From Nodularia sp. (in: cyanobacteria) (GTDB lineage: Bacteria > Cyanobacteriota > Cyanobacteriia > Cyanobacteriales > Nostocaceae): DNA of 64,000 nucleotides. The position numbers and the translations under genes were made by a program. This document shows positions 42,962 to 51,378 of this stretch, piece after piece. The DNA is taken from NCBI GenBank assembly GCA_007692755.1, contig REBL01000141.1, positions 1 to 64,000 on the forward strand, given 5' to 3'. The stretch's first letter is position 1; each line of letters opens with the position of its first letter. The notes under the pieces were generated by a model. That model had not been told where the DNA came from and made no database searches. It saw only the letters and a program-made list of their open reading frames with translations.

Positions 42962-44298
42962 AGTTAGCTTTTAATCATCCCCACCCTCGTTTACAAACCC
43001 CTTGGAATGTTACCCAAATTGGACTCCTGATTTTTCCCTTGAGTCCTTTGGTGGGAGGTGTGAGTATACTTTTGGCAGCATTAAGAACTTGCCAAGTAAA
43101 ATACCGCGCTGTAATTCACAGTCCCCTGAATTGGGGATTTGCTTTTTTAAGTGTATTACTGTTTATTAGTTGTAGCGTTGCCGATGATAAAATACAGGCT
43201 TTTTTGGGCTTGTTTAATTTATTACCATTCTTTCTACTTTTTGCTGGACTCAGCACCCTGATTCAAACAACTGCCCAATTGCGGCAAATAGCCATAATTT
43301 TCGTCATTGGTTCGGTTCCAGTGGTGACTATGGGCTTTGGGCAGCTGTTTTGGGGTTGGAGTTTCCAGTTACAGTTTTTGTGGATTTTATTAGATATAGG
43401 ACTGGACTCTGGAGGAAATCCACCTGGACGGATGGCTTCTATTTTTATGCACGCGAATCTGTTTGCGGCTTATTTGGCGATCGCTTTTACTCTGGGAATA
43501 GGGTTATTGTTAGAACAATGGCTATTTAAAAAAGACGCGATGAAAAAAGACGCGATGAATCGCGTCTCTACAAGGTATTATGTAATTTTTTTAACGGTGT
43601 CGGTAATTACTAGCTTTGTTGCTCTAATTTTAACTGACTCACGTAATGGATGGGCGATCGCGATCGTTGCCTGTTTAGCTTATGCACTATATCAAGGTTG
43701 GCATCTGATTATTGCTAGTTTTGCCAGTGTAATTACTAGCGTCCTGTTAGCAGCTTTCGCACCCTTACCAATTGCTGAAATTTTTCGCCGATTTGTGCCG
43801 GCTTACTTTTGGGCGCGGTTAAATGATCAAATGTATCCAGATAGACCAGTAGCTTTAATGCGAACCACCCAATGGGAGTTTGCTTGGTCTTTGACTCAGC
43901 AGCGGCCTTGGACAGGTTGGGGTTTACGCAGTTTTAGCGACCTCTACAAAGCACAGATGCAGATTGATTTGGGTCATCCCCACAACTTATTTTTGATGCT
44001 ATCGGCTGAAACTGGTTTACCGAGCGCACTTTTATTTTTTGGCTGTCTGGCTTGGATATGGCTTGCAGGCGTGCAATTGTTGCAAAAATCCAAATCTCTA
44101 GCCAAGACAGATAGATTAATAATTTTCAGTTATATTGTTGTCATTTTACAATGGGCGATATTCAATACCGTAGATGTAAGTTTATTTGACTTCCGCCTGA
44201 ATACAATTTCTTGGTTGTTCTTCTCTGCACTTTCGGGAGTTGTATATAGTAGTTCTCGCTTGAATCGGTACAGTGAAGAATTCATTGACCACAGATAA
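42958..44298 (+). CDS. O-antigen ligase / Wzy-like membrane protein
   Basis: About 446 residues from TTG 42958, which overlaps the previous stop by three bases; a TTG at 42946 is an alternative. Some ten to twelve hydrophobic helices are present, with the Wzy_C hallmark GWGLRSFSDLY...GHPHNLFLMLSAETGL in a periplasmic loop. Such proteins join or polymerise glycans. IctB-type proteins share the fold. A palindromic repeat is inserted in frame at 43533-43575, giving [16 protein letters not shown] in a loop between helices, where it is probably tolerated. Confidence 0.85.
   Translation: MKLAFNHPHPRLQTPWNVTQIGLLIFPLSPLVGGVSILLAALRTCQVKYRAVIHSPLNWGFAFLSVLLFISCSVADDKIQAFLGLFNLLPFFLLFAGLSTLIQTTAQLRQIAIIFVIGSVPVVTMGFGQLFWGWSFQLQFLWILLDIGLDSGGNPPGRMASIFMHANLFAAYLAIAFTLGIGLLLEQWLFKKDAMKKDAMNRVSTRYYVIFLTVSVITSFVALILTDSRNGWAIAIVACLAYALYQGWHLIIASFASVITSVLLAAFAPLPIAEIFRRFVPAYFWARLNDQMYPDRPVALMRTTQWEFAWSLTQQRPWTGWGLRSFSDLYKAQMQIDLGHPHNLFLMLSAETGLPSALLFFGCLAWIWLAGVQLLQKSKSLAKTDRLIIFSYIVVILQWAIFNTVDVSLFDFRLNTISWLFFSALSGVVYSSSRLNRYSEEFIDHR
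43533..43575. repeat. Palindromic repeat inserted in a coding frame
   Basis: The 20-bp palindrome AGACGCGAT-GA-ATCGCGTCT (43548-43567) plus CTACAAG, preceded by a partial copy AGACGCGATGAAA (43533-43545). It matches the copy at 34325-34350 base for base in the palindrome and flank. A degenerate relative (46823-46850) codes for INRVSTR near the end of the GldA-like protein. Confidence 0.85.
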
Positions 44299-44332
44299 AC
44301 ACAGATAATTCTGGAACTAGAAGCTAAAAAAT

Positions 44333-44716
44333 ATGGGAATAGCAGGAAATTTCGCCAAAATACTAGTTATGGAGGTTTTTAAAATACTATCGAAGCCAGA
44401 AAATAGACTAAAAGCTTTTGATATGATTCAAGAAGTGTCAGGAAATGTGAATCGAGACAGCTTAGAACAGGCTGTGGAAAATGCTTGTAACAGTTGCACC
44501 AGAAAAAATCTCGATGATCAATTAAGAATTACTGCTTTTTTGACTGCTTTATATATGCAAAATGATATTAAACGTGCTGCTCAAGTAGGAGGCAGCTTGA
44601 GAAAGAGATTCGGAGTTACATGGTTTCCCCATATTAAAGAACGAGAATTGCGTTACGCGTTAGACGTAGATCAAGAATTGGAAGATTTTTTCAGCCAAGA
44701 ATTAGCTAAAAAATGA
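44333..44716 (+). CDS. Conserved-looking small protein, unknown
   Basis: 127 residues, no family recognised. The region is mostly helical: FKILSKPENRLKAFDMIQEVSGNV, then LEQAVENACNSCTRKNLDDQLRI with two Cys three residues apart, and FPHIKERELRYALDVDQELEDFFSQ. No signal peptide or transmembrane helix is clear. ATG 44333 is used; ATG 44369 is an in-frame alternative. It lies 34 bp after the ligase gene and could be read with it. Confidence 0.55.
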   Translation: MGIAGNFAKILVMEVFKILSKPENRLKAFDMIQEVSGNVNRDSLEQAVENACNSCTRKNLDDQLRITAFLTALYMQNDIKRAAQVGGSLRKRFGVTWFPHIKERELRYALDVDQELEDFFSQELAKK

Positions 44717-44799
44717 AGCCTGCATCAAAGAGAGTCCTGCTAATCGGTAAAATGGGTGTGTCGGTCATCAACCAAAATACACCTAAGTAACCCATCTGT

Positions 44800-45327
44800 A
44801 TGCTTTCAACAGCTGACTTTCTTCAGTATGCCCAATGGTCGGGTATTGCCACACTTATATTCGGTGCGATCGCAGTCCTGGCTTTTATTCTTAAATGGGG
44901 TATCCGCTTTCGGCTGGTAGGTACAACTGGCTTTATGCTGGTGCTGACGGGTGGTTTATTTGCTCTCTCGTTGGTTCCGCTCAGTCGCACTGTCATTCCC
45001 GGCGCAGTAAAATACACTCTCGTTTATGATAATGCTTCTACACAAACCGTAATTGCCACATCACCTAATATTACCCCCGACCAATTAGAAGCAACTTTAC
45101 TACAAGCGGCTAGTAATCTTTATTCTTTCGGTCGCTTAGGTTCACGCTCAAACAATCAACTCACGATTCGCGCCCGGACTGTAGTCCATCCTGAACCAGG
45201 GGTTTCTGTACCGCTGTTCTTGGGTCAAATCAAGCGCACATTGGCTAGCCGTGAAGATGCGGATATGGATATCGAAATTTACTTGGAAAAATTCGATCAA
45301 TTACCTAACTCTTCTGCTACTTCTTAA
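44800..45327 (+). CDS. ycf51: Ycf51-family (DUF2518) membrane protein
   Basis: 175 residues. Two N-terminal transmembrane helices (about 15-33 and 38-62) flank the conserved WGIRFRLVGTTGFM segment. The soluble domain has SRTVIPGAVKYTLVYDN, LLQAASNLYSFGRLG and IRARTVVHPEPGVS. The family is present in cyanobacteria and some plastid genomes, and its function is unknown. ATG 44800. It is a single gene with no obvious partners. Confidence 0.9.
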   Translation: MLSTADFLQYAQWSGIATLIFGAIAVLAFILKWGIRFRLVGTTGFMLVLTGGLFALSLVPLSRTVIPGAVKYTLVYDNASTQTVIATSPNITPDQLEATLLQAASNLYSFGRLGSRSNNQLTIRARTVVHPEPGVSVPLFLGQIKRTLASREDADMDIEIYLEKFDQLPNSSATS

Positions 45328-45693
45328 TTTTCATATTTCTTGTAGAGGGGGCAAAGATGCCCTCTCGTCAACTGGGAGAAAAATAATTTATTTGTTAATA
45401 AAATGACATATATTGTTTGGTATTGCACTATACAAAAATTATGATCTTTAGATTAAAATAAAACTTACTCAAAAAACCTCTCATGACTCAGTGTACTCAG
45501 TGTCCTCTGTGGTTAGTTTTCTCCTAAATTCCGCGGAAATCTGCTCAAATAAAAAGTATAAATTTTAGGTATTGAAAAATAGTTCAGAATTTGAGACGAA
45601 TGGGCATGATTAGAGCCAAGGGAAACGAAATTTTCTGGACATAAGTCTAAAATTTTATTAAGAAATATCAATATTTTGGCAAACTAGATTTAT
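45328..45693. other. Intergenic region, nothing recognised
   Basis: 366 bp, AT-rich. It contains a degenerate ACTCAGTGT(A/C)CTC direct repeat (45486-45505). There is no open frame of note, no strong hairpin with a T tract and no clear promoter hexamers. Confidence 0.4.
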
Positions 45694-46878
45694 ATGCCCA
45701 ATCAACTTTCTACTCAAACTGTGTCAACTCAAACCTCTGGCTCATTCTTGACGCTGACGGTTGCTCCAGGAAAAATCATTCGTGGTTCTGGCGTGTTGCA
45801 GACAGCATCAGCAGAAATTACCCGCTTAGGGACTCGTCCATTAATTATTGCCGGGAATTCGACCCAGACCATCGCCCAAAAGAGTTTACAAGCAATTTTA
45901 GCCCAGTCAAACACTGCTCAGTCCTCCTATGGTGTAGATTGCTGTGAAGCTAGTTTACAAGCTTTAAATAAAACAGCCCAGGAACATCAAGCCGATGTAA
46001 TTATTGGCATCGGTGGCGGTAAAGCCTTGGATACAGCGAAATTAGTCGCCGACCAATTACAGTTACCAGTGGTGACAATTCCCACCTCAGCAGCTACCTG
46101 TGCGGCTTGGACTGCCCTTTCTAATGTCTATTCTGAGTCGGGGGCTTTTCTCTACGATGTAGCGCTGTCTCGCTGTCCTGATTTATTAATCCTTGACTAT
46201 GATTTAGTTCAAACTGCACCACAACGGACATTAGTAGCAGGAATTGGGGATGCGATCGCTAAATGGTATGAAGCATCAGTTAGCAGTGGCAATTCTCAAC
46301 AAACTTTAATTATCTCCGCAGTCCAGCAAGCGCGAGTTTTACGAGATATTTTATTGCAAAAAGCAGCCACCGCCCTGAAAGAACCAGGTAGTCAAGATTG
46401 GCGAGAAGTCGTAGACGCTACCGTGTTACTGGCTGGGGTAATTGGTGGACTGGGAGGGGCGCAATGTCGCACCGTCGCCGCCCATGCTGTACATAATGGT
46501 TTAACTCACATTTCCGGACACAGCAGCATCCACGGTGAAAAAGTTGCCTACGGGATTTTGGTGCAACTGCGTTTAGAAGAAATGTTACAAAGCAATCAAC
46601 TAGCGGCCTCAGCACGGCAACAATTATTAAAGTTCTACGCAGAGATTGGACTACCGCAAAATTTAAGTGATTTAGATTTGGGTAACATTACATTAAAAGA
46701 GTTGCAAACAGCCGCCGAAGTTGCTTTAGAACCTAAATCGGATATCCATCGACTACCATTTAAAGTTGCACTAGAACAGTTAATGGCGGCGATGGTTTCT
46801 ACCACTGCACCAACAGATAGTAGAGATGTTATAAATCGTGTCTCCACTAGGGGAATGAGTGAAGAGGTTTTAGAATGA
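45694..46878 (+). CDS. Iron-containing (GldA-like) dehydrogenase
   Basis: 394 residues. This glycerol-dehydrogenase-like member of the iron-containing alcohol dehydrogenase superfamily has the NAD-binding GIGGGKALDTAK. Metal ligands are in the region of GIGDAIAKWYEA, HAVHNGLTHI and HGEKVAYGI (Asp and two His). The substrate is unknown. The C-terminal 15 residues (DVINRVSTRGMSEEVLE) are non-family and derive from a degenerate palindromic repeat. Its stop overlaps the start of the aminotransferase as ATGA, so the two are coupled and may act in one pathway. Confidence 0.85.
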   Translation: MPNQLSTQTVSTQTSGSFLTLTVAPGKIIRGSGVLQTASAEITRLGTRPLIIAGNSTQTIAQKSLQAILAQSNTAQSSYGVDCCEASLQALNKTAQEHQADVIIGIGGGKALDTAKLVADQLQLPVVTIPTSAATCAAWTALSNVYSESGAFLYDVALSRCPDLLILDYDLVQTAPQRTLVAGIGDAIAKWYEASVSSGNSQQTLIISAVQQARVLRDILLQKAATALKEPGSQDWREVVDATVLLAGVIGGLGGAQCRTVAAHAVHNGLTHISGHSSIHGEKVAYGILVQLRLEEMLQSNQLAASARQQLLKFYAEIGLPQNLSDLDLGNITLKELQTAAEVALEPKSDIHRLPFKVALEQLMAAMVSTTAPTDSRDVINRVSTRGMSEEVLE

Positions 46879-48086
46879 GCTTGAATTGGATTACCCCCGC
46901 AGATCGCATACAACAGCTACCACCTTATGTATTTGCCCGTCTGGACGAACTGAAAGCCAAGGCGCGAGAACAAGGACTGGATTTAATTGATTTGGGCATG
47001 GGAAACCCGGATGGGGCGACACCACAGCCTGTAGTAGAGGCAGCGATCGCGGCATTGCAAGATCCCGCCAATCATGGTTATCCGCCCTTTGAAGGTACTG
47101 CTAGTTTTCGTCGTGCCATCACTAATTGGTACAATCGCCGTTATGGTGTAGTTCTTGACCCCGATAGTGAGGCTTTACCTTTACTGGGTTCTAAAGAAGG
47201 ATTAACTCATTTAGCGATCGCCTATATTAACCCAGGTGATTTAGTTCTGGTTCCTTCTCCCGCCTATCCCGCCCATTTTCGTGGTCCATTAATAGCTGGG
47301 GGGAAAATTCACAACTTAATTCTCAAACCAGAAAATAACTGGTTAATTGATTTAGCAGCTATTCCCGATGCAGTTGCTGAACAAGCTAAAATTCTCTATT
47401 TCAACTATCCCAGTAATCCCACCGCTGCCACCGCCCCCCGTGAATTTTTTGAAGACATCGTAGCTTTTGCCCGGAAATACGAAATTCTGCTAGTGCATGA
47501 TTTATGTTACGCCGAGTTAGCTTTTGATGGTTATCAACCCACCAGTTTGTTAGAAATTCCCGGTGCGAAAGAAATTGGCGTAGAATTTCACACCTTATCC
47601 AAAACCTACAATATGGCTGGTTGGCGTGTGGGTTTTGTCGTGGGGAACCGTCATGTAATCCAAGGTTTACGAACTCTCAAAACCAACTTGGATTATGGCA
47701 TTTTTGCAGCTTTGCAAACCGCAGCCGAAACCGCCTTGCAACTACCAGATGTGTATTTGCATGAAGTTCAACAACGCTACCGTACCCGCCGCGATTTTCT
47801 CATAGAAGGTTTAGGACAATTAGGTTGGGATATTCCCAAAACCCAAGCCACCATGTATCTGTGGGTAAAATGTCCAGTGGGTAAGACTTCTACAGATTTC
47901 GCCCTGGATGTATTGCAGCAAACTGGCGTTGTTCTCACCCCTGGTAATGCCTTTGGGGTTGCAGGTGAAGGCTATGTGCGGATAAGTTTGATTGCAGATT
48001 GCGATCGCTTGGGTGAAGTTCTGCATAGATTTAAACAAGCTGGTATTCGCTATCAACCCGAAACCGTAGCCTCTGGTTCACAATAG
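46875..48086 (+). CDS. Class I/II PLP aminotransferase (DapL/aspartate aminotransferase-like)
   Basis: 403 residues, fold type I. GMGNPDGATP near residue 40 and GYPPFEGTASFRRAI are followed by YFNYPSNPTAAT, the VHDLCYAELAFDGY Asp/Tyr pair, and the PLP lysine in HTLSKTYNMAGWRVGF. The C-terminal Arg is in EGYVRISLI. Members related to LL-diaminopimelate aminotransferase and alanine/aspartate aminotransferases share these motifs; substrate assignment is uncertain. It is coupled to the GldA-like gene and followed after 22 bp by arsR, which has no promoter space of its own. Confidence 0.88.
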   Translation: MSLNWITPADRIQQLPPYVFARLDELKAKAREQGLDLIDLGMGNPDGATPQPVVEAAIAALQDPANHGYPPFEGTASFRRAITNWYNRRYGVVLDPDSEALPLLGSKEGLTHLAIAYINPGDLVLVPSPAYPAHFRGPLIAGGKIHNLILKPENNWLIDLAAIPDAVAEQAKILYFNYPSNPTAATAPREFFEDIVAFARKYEILLVHDLCYAELAFDGYQPTSLLEIPGAKEIGVEFHTLSKTYNMAGWRVGFVVGNRHVIQGLRTLKTNLDYGIFAALQTAAETALQLPDVYLHEVQQRYRTRRDFLIEGLGQLGWDIPKTQATMYLWVKCPVGKTSTDFALDVLQQTGVVLTPGNAFGVAGEGYVRISLIADCDRLGEVLHRFKQAGIRYQPETVASGSQ

Positions 48087-48108
48087 AAATAGAACATATT
48101 CTGAAAAA

Positions 48109-48462
48109 ATGTCACTGATGCCCACCTCCTCTGCTACCAATTCTCATTTAATTGCTGCTGGCTTTCATGCTCTTTCTGATCCCATTAGGATTGGTGTACT
48201 GGAACTGTTACGAAAGCGAGAACAGTGTGTGTGTGACTTGTGCGATGCTTTGGGGGTGAATCAGTCCAAATTATCTTTTCACCTCAAAAATCTCAAAGAA
48301 GCCGGTTTAGTTAACGCCCGTCAAGAAGGACGCTGGATTTATTACAGTCTCCAGGTGTCTCAATTCGCCGTTTTAGAACAATATTTAGCTGATTATCGCC
48401 GCATTAGCCAAATATCTCCCGCCCGTTGTTGTGATATGGAAGCGAACAGTGAAGCAGATTAA
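48109..48462 (+). CDS. arsR: ArsR-family arsenic-responsive repressor
   Basis: 117 residues, a winged-helix repressor. The metalloid motif EQCVCDLC places Cys40, Cys42 and Cys45 for As(III) or Sb(III) binding, and [17 protein letters not shown] is the recognition helix. Two further Cys (ARCCDME) lie near the end. It should release DNA on binding arsenite. The arsenic genes it would control lie from 50250 on, separated by two toxin-antitoxin pairs. Operators matching the family pattern stand before the GAPDH gene but none precede arsR itself. Confidence 0.9.
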   Translation: MSLMPTSSATNSHLIAAGFHALSDPIRIGVLELLRKREQCVCDLCDALGVNQSKLSFHLKNLKEAGLVNARQEGRWIYYSLQVSQFAVLEQYLADYRRISQISPARCCDMEANSEAD

Positions 48463-48752
48463 TGAATATCTATGAAATTTTGGCAGCCAAACGGGAAGAA
48501 ATTTTGCAAATAGCAACAAAATACGGAGCATATAACATCAGAATTTTTGGTTCAGTAGCCCGTCGTGAAGCTGATCTTAACAGTGATGTTGATTTTTTAG
48601 TTGAAATGGAGACAGGACGTAGCCTTTTTGATTTGGGTGGATTATTGATGGAGTTACAAGAAATACTGGGTTGTGAAGTCGATATCGTCACAGAAAAAGG
48701 ATTGCGATCGCGCATTCGAGAGCGAGTATTAAATGAGGCAGTTCCTTTGTGA
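48462..48752 (+). CDS. mntA: MntA-type minimal nucleotidyltransferase antitoxin
   Basis: 96 residues. The minimal nucleotidyltransferase motif G30-S31 ... D42-x-D44 ([20 protein letters not shown]) is intact. In MntA/HepT systems this enzyme inactivates HepT by adding AMP to it. The start ATG shares one base with the arsR stop (TAATG), and the stop overlaps the hepT GTG by four bases, so all three are translationally linked. Confidence 0.9.
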   Translation: MNIYEILAAKREEILQIATKYGAYNIRIFGSVARREADLNSDVDFLVEMETGRSLFDLGGLLMELQEILGCEVDIVTEKGLRSRIRERVLNEAVPL

Positions 48753-49084
48753 GGGATAATAGTGAAAAGTTGCGCGATATTTTAGAAGCTATAGAACGGA
48801 TAAATAAATATGCAGTTCAAGGTCGGGAAGCTTTTGAAGAAAACGAACTAATTCAAACTTGGTTTATTCAACACCTACAAATTATTGGAGAAGCATCACG
48901 TGTATTATCTGCCGATATTCGTGAGGCAAATCCAGATGTTTCTTGGTCACAAATGATTGGGATGCGAAACATTTTAACTCATAACTATTTTGAAATCGAT
49001 TTAGATGTTGTTTGGTTGGTGATTGAACGGGAATTACCAAACCTTAAAGTTCAAATTGAAGCAATTTTACAAACATTATCTTGA
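48749..49084 (+). CDS. hepT: HepT-type HEPN ribonuclease toxin
   Basis: 111 residues. An all-helical HEPN (DUF86) protein with the active-site motif R73-x4-H78-x-Y80 (RNILTHNY), typical of HepT RNases. GTG start overlapping the mntA stop. Partner and catalytic residues are intact, so this looks like a working toxin-antitoxin pair. It interrupts the distance between arsR and its likely targets. Confidence 0.9.
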   Translation: MRDNSEKLRDILEAIERINKYAVQGREAFEENELIQTWFIQHLQIIGEASRVLSADIREANPDVSWSQMIGMRNILTHNYFEIDLDVVWLVIERELPNLKVQIEAILQTLS

Positions 49085-49425
49085 ACTTTGAATAGACGAA
49101 AGACTAACGTTGCGTAAGCTTCGCATTTATAATTTAATTATATATATAATTCACAGTTTCTAACTTATCTCATTAAAGCTTGAAAACCTACTTGTACAAA
49201 ATTATGATCAAAAGTCAATGCTTGAGAGAAAGATTTAAGGATAACGGGAGAGCAATCGCACTTCTCCACAAAATCCAAATGCGTAGACGCAACGCGGCTT
49301 GCTTTAGACATCACACTTTTCCACAAACCCAAACATAATTCCTAATGCAAGCTTTACAAAGTATGCGTTTCCCCGATTCGTGTGTTGAGCGTACAATATA
49401 AAAAAGCAAGTTATCTGCAATCTCT
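49085..49425. other. Intergenic region with left direct repeat of the ParE-type module
   Basis: 341 bp. Positions 49252-49334 are repeated at 49904-49985, sharing GCGTAGACGCAACGCGGCTT, TTAGACATC and CCACAAA(A)CCCAAA. The remainder is AT-rich and has no recognised gene. Confidence 0.6.
49252..49334. repeat. Direct repeat flanking toxin-antitoxin pair, left copy
   Basis: About 82 bp, similar to 49904-49985. It includes a perfect 20-base shared core with the palindromic GCGTAGACGC flank. Together the copies bracket exactly the two-gene module 49426-49900. Confidence 0.7.
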
Positions 49426-49614
49426 ATGGAAAAGCTCAATATTAAAGAAGAAGCTCGAAAGCTAATTGATAAATTACCTGCTAACTCAACATGGGATGAC
49501 CTCATGTATGAGATTTATGTTAGGCAAGTTGTTGAAGCTGGACTTGCTGACAGTCAAGCTGGTAAAGTAATTTCCGTACAGGAAGTTAGGGCAAAATTTG
49601 GACTACCAGAGTGA
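49426..49614 (+). CDS. Small antitoxin-like protein
   Basis: 62 residues. KLIDKLPANSTWDDLMYEIYVRQVVEAGLADSQAG (cut as LPANSTWDDLMYEIYVRQ) is a helical segment followed by VISVQEVRAKFGL. This fits small cyanobacterial antitoxins that precede RelE/ParE toxins (often annotated as addiction-module or DUF2281-like proteins). Its end overlaps the toxin frame by 17 bp. Assignment rests mainly on context. Confidence 0.75.
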   Translation: MEKLNIKEEARKLIDKLPANSTWDDLMYEIYVRQVVEAGLADSQAGKVISVQEVRAKFGLPE

Positions 49615-49900
49615 AAGTTTTTGGACAGAAACAGCCGTAGAAAACCTATCTGCAATTTATACTTACATTGCCCAAAACTCACCTCAGTATGCAACCAGGA
49701 TTATTGACCGTATAACCAAACGTTCGCAGCAGCTTGCGAATTTCCCTCTATCTGGTCGAATTGTACTAGAGTTTGAAACCGAGCAAATTCGGGAAGTCAT
49801 TGAAGGTTCATATCGAATTATCTATTACATCAAACCCGAACAAATTGATGTACTTGCTGTTATACATGGGTCACAGGAAATTACACCAAGTATAGAATGA
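49598..49900 (+). CDS. RelE/ParE-family toxin
   Basis: 100 residues. WTETAVENLSAIYTYIAQNSP, YATRIIDRITKRSQQLANFP, GR...EIREVIEGSYRIIYYI-type segments and VLAVIHGSQ match the RelE/ParE fold. ParE members poison gyrase and RelE members cut mRNA; which applies here is not clear. The start appears to be TTG at 49598 inside the antitoxin gene, as no ATG or GTG fits the conserved N terminus. Confidence 0.83.
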   Translation: MDYQSESFWTETAVENLSAIYTYIAQNSPQYATRIIDRITKRSQQLANFPLSGRIVLEFETEQIREVIEGSYRIIYYIKPEQIDVLAVIHGSQEITPSIE

Positions 49901-49903
49901 ATA

Positions 49904-49985
49904 GCGATCGCACCTCCACAAACTCAAAATGCGTAGACGCAACGCGGCTTATCGTTAGACATCGCACCTCCACAAAACCCAAAAC
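49904..49985. repeat. Direct repeat flanking toxin-antitoxin pair, right copy
   Basis: Counterpart of 49252-49334, beginning four bases after the toxin stop. The two copies share the GCGTAGACGCAACGCGGCTT core and the CCACAAA motif twice each. Confidence 0.7.
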
Positions 49986-50249
49986 GCGATTGATCGCTCA
50001 TATCCATATCTAAAGCTTGTTCAAGATAACTGTTTGCACTTTCAAACTAAGGACGGGGCTTGTATCCCATTATTTTCGGTCAGTTTTCCAATTCTCTTCG
50101 GATACAAGGTTGGCTGCTATCACCAATTATAAGCTTTACTGATACATCAACTTTTATTGATGAATATTTGTGTACAGTCACCTGATACTGATTGACATAT
50201 CAACTTTTTTTGAAATGATATAAACATAAACTTCATATCACCCCTAAAA
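49986..50249 (+). promoter_or_regulatory. Promoter region of the arsenic gene set with two ArsR-type operators
   Basis: Operator 1 is CATCAA-N6-TTGATG (50145-50162), a perfect inverted repeat. Operator 2 is ATCAA-N6-TTGAA (50199-50214), one mismatch, with the same spacer start CTTTT. TTGACA (50192-50197) with TATAAA (50219-50224) farther than usual, or TGATAT at 18 bp, would form the promoter. Operator 2 thus lies between -35 and -10, the usual place for ArsR/SmtB repressors. The left part of the gap (49986-50140) shows nothing else. Confidence 0.7.
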
Positions 50250-51260
50250 ATGAAAGTTCGCGTAGGAATCAACGGATTCGGTAGAATTGGACGGCTAGCC
50301 CTGCGAGCTGCTTGGGGTTGGTCAGAATTAGAGTTTGTTCATATCAACGAAATCAAAGGTGGGGCTGTAACAGCTGCACACTTACTGAAGTTTGATTCTG
50401 TACACGGACGTTGGACACCAGAAGTAGAAGCCCAAGGGGAACGGGTATTAATTGACGGTAAACCTCTGAGCTTTAGTGAGTATGCTAAACCAGGCGAAGT
50501 ACCTTGGGATGAGTTGGGTGTTGATTTGGTGCTGGAATGCTCTGGTAAATTCCGCACACCTGCGACTCTCGACCCCTATTTTAAACGCGGGGTACAAAAG
50601 GTAATTGTGGCTGCACCGGTGAAGGAAGAAGCTTTAAATATAGTCATGGGGGTGAATGACCACCTCTATCAGCCGGATAAGCATCATTTGCTGACTGCTG
50701 CTTCCTGTACTACTAACTGTTTAGCCCCAGTAGTCAAGGTAATTCATGAAGGTTTGGGGATTAAGCATGGAATTATTACCACCATCCATGACAATACCAA
50801 TACTCAAACTATTGTTGATGCACCTCATAAAGATTTGCGTCGGGCGCGGGCTACGAGTATGTCTCTGATTCCCACAACTACGGGGTCAGCAACAGCAATT
50901 GGTTTAATTTATCCTGAACTCAACGGTAAGCTTAACGGTTTAGCTGTGAGAGTCCCATTACTGAATGCTTCTTTAACAGATTGTGTGTTTGAAGTCGTGC
51001 GACCGACCACAGTAGAAGAAGTTAATAGTTTGTTAAAAGCAGCTTCTGAACAGGAACCACTCAAAGATATTTTGGGTTATGAAGAGCGTCCTTTAGTATC
51101 TATTGATTACAAGGATGATCCTCGTTCTTCGATTATTGATGCTCTCTCCACAATGGTGGTGAATGAAACTCAAGTCAAAATCCTGGCTTGGTATGACAAT
51201 GAATGGGGTTACGCGAATCGCATGGTTGAACTGGCTCGTAAGGTTGCATTGAGTCTTTAG
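50250..51260 (+). CDS. gap: Glyceraldehyde-3-phosphate dehydrogenase of the arsenic locus
   Basis: 336 residues. [18 protein letters not shown] fold, catalytic Cys153 in SCTTNCLAP, and [12 protein letters not shown]. In arsJ-linked loci this enzyme uses arsenate in place of phosphate to make 1-arseno-3-phosphoglycerate, which ArsJ exports, giving arsenate resistance. The position directly before arsJ, behind ArsR-type operators, supports that role over plain glycolysis, though both are possible. Its TAG stop lies in the first unit of an STRR array. Confidence 0.92.
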   Translation: MKVRVGINGFGRIGRLALRAAWGWSELEFVHINEIKGGAVTAAHLLKFDSVHGRWTPEVEAQGERVLIDGKPLSFSEYAKPGEVPWDELGVDLVLECSGKFRTPATLDPYFKRGVQKVIVAAPVKEEALNIVMGVNDHLYQPDKHHLLTAASCTTNCLAPVVKVIHEGLGIKHGIITTIHDNTNTQTIVDAPHKDLRRARATSMSLIPTTTGSATAIGLIYPELNGKLNGLAVRVPLLNASLTDCVFEVVRPTTVEEVNSLLKAASEQEPLKDILGYEERPLVSIDYKDDPRSSIIDALSTMVVNETQVKILAWYDNEWGYANRMVELARKVALSL

Positions 51261-51307
51261 TCATTAGTCATTAGTCATTGGTCATTAGTCATTGGTCATT
51301 GGTCATT
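51258..51307. repeat. STRR heptamer array (TCATTAG/TCATTGG)
   Basis: About seven 7-bp units following, and including, the gap stop codon TAG. They are the complement type of the array at 42003-42067. A CT-rich low-complexity tract (51318-51374) separates them from arsJ. Confidence 0.8.
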
Positions 51308-51378
51308 GGGAAAAAACTTCACCCCTGCTTCTTTCTCCCTCATCTCCCTATTCCCTACTCCCTACTCCCCAATTCTTC

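Noticed and set aside
51292-51378. Upstream extension of ArsJ
   Set aside because: It consists of STRR and CT-rich spacer sequence; family proteins start near ATG 51379.
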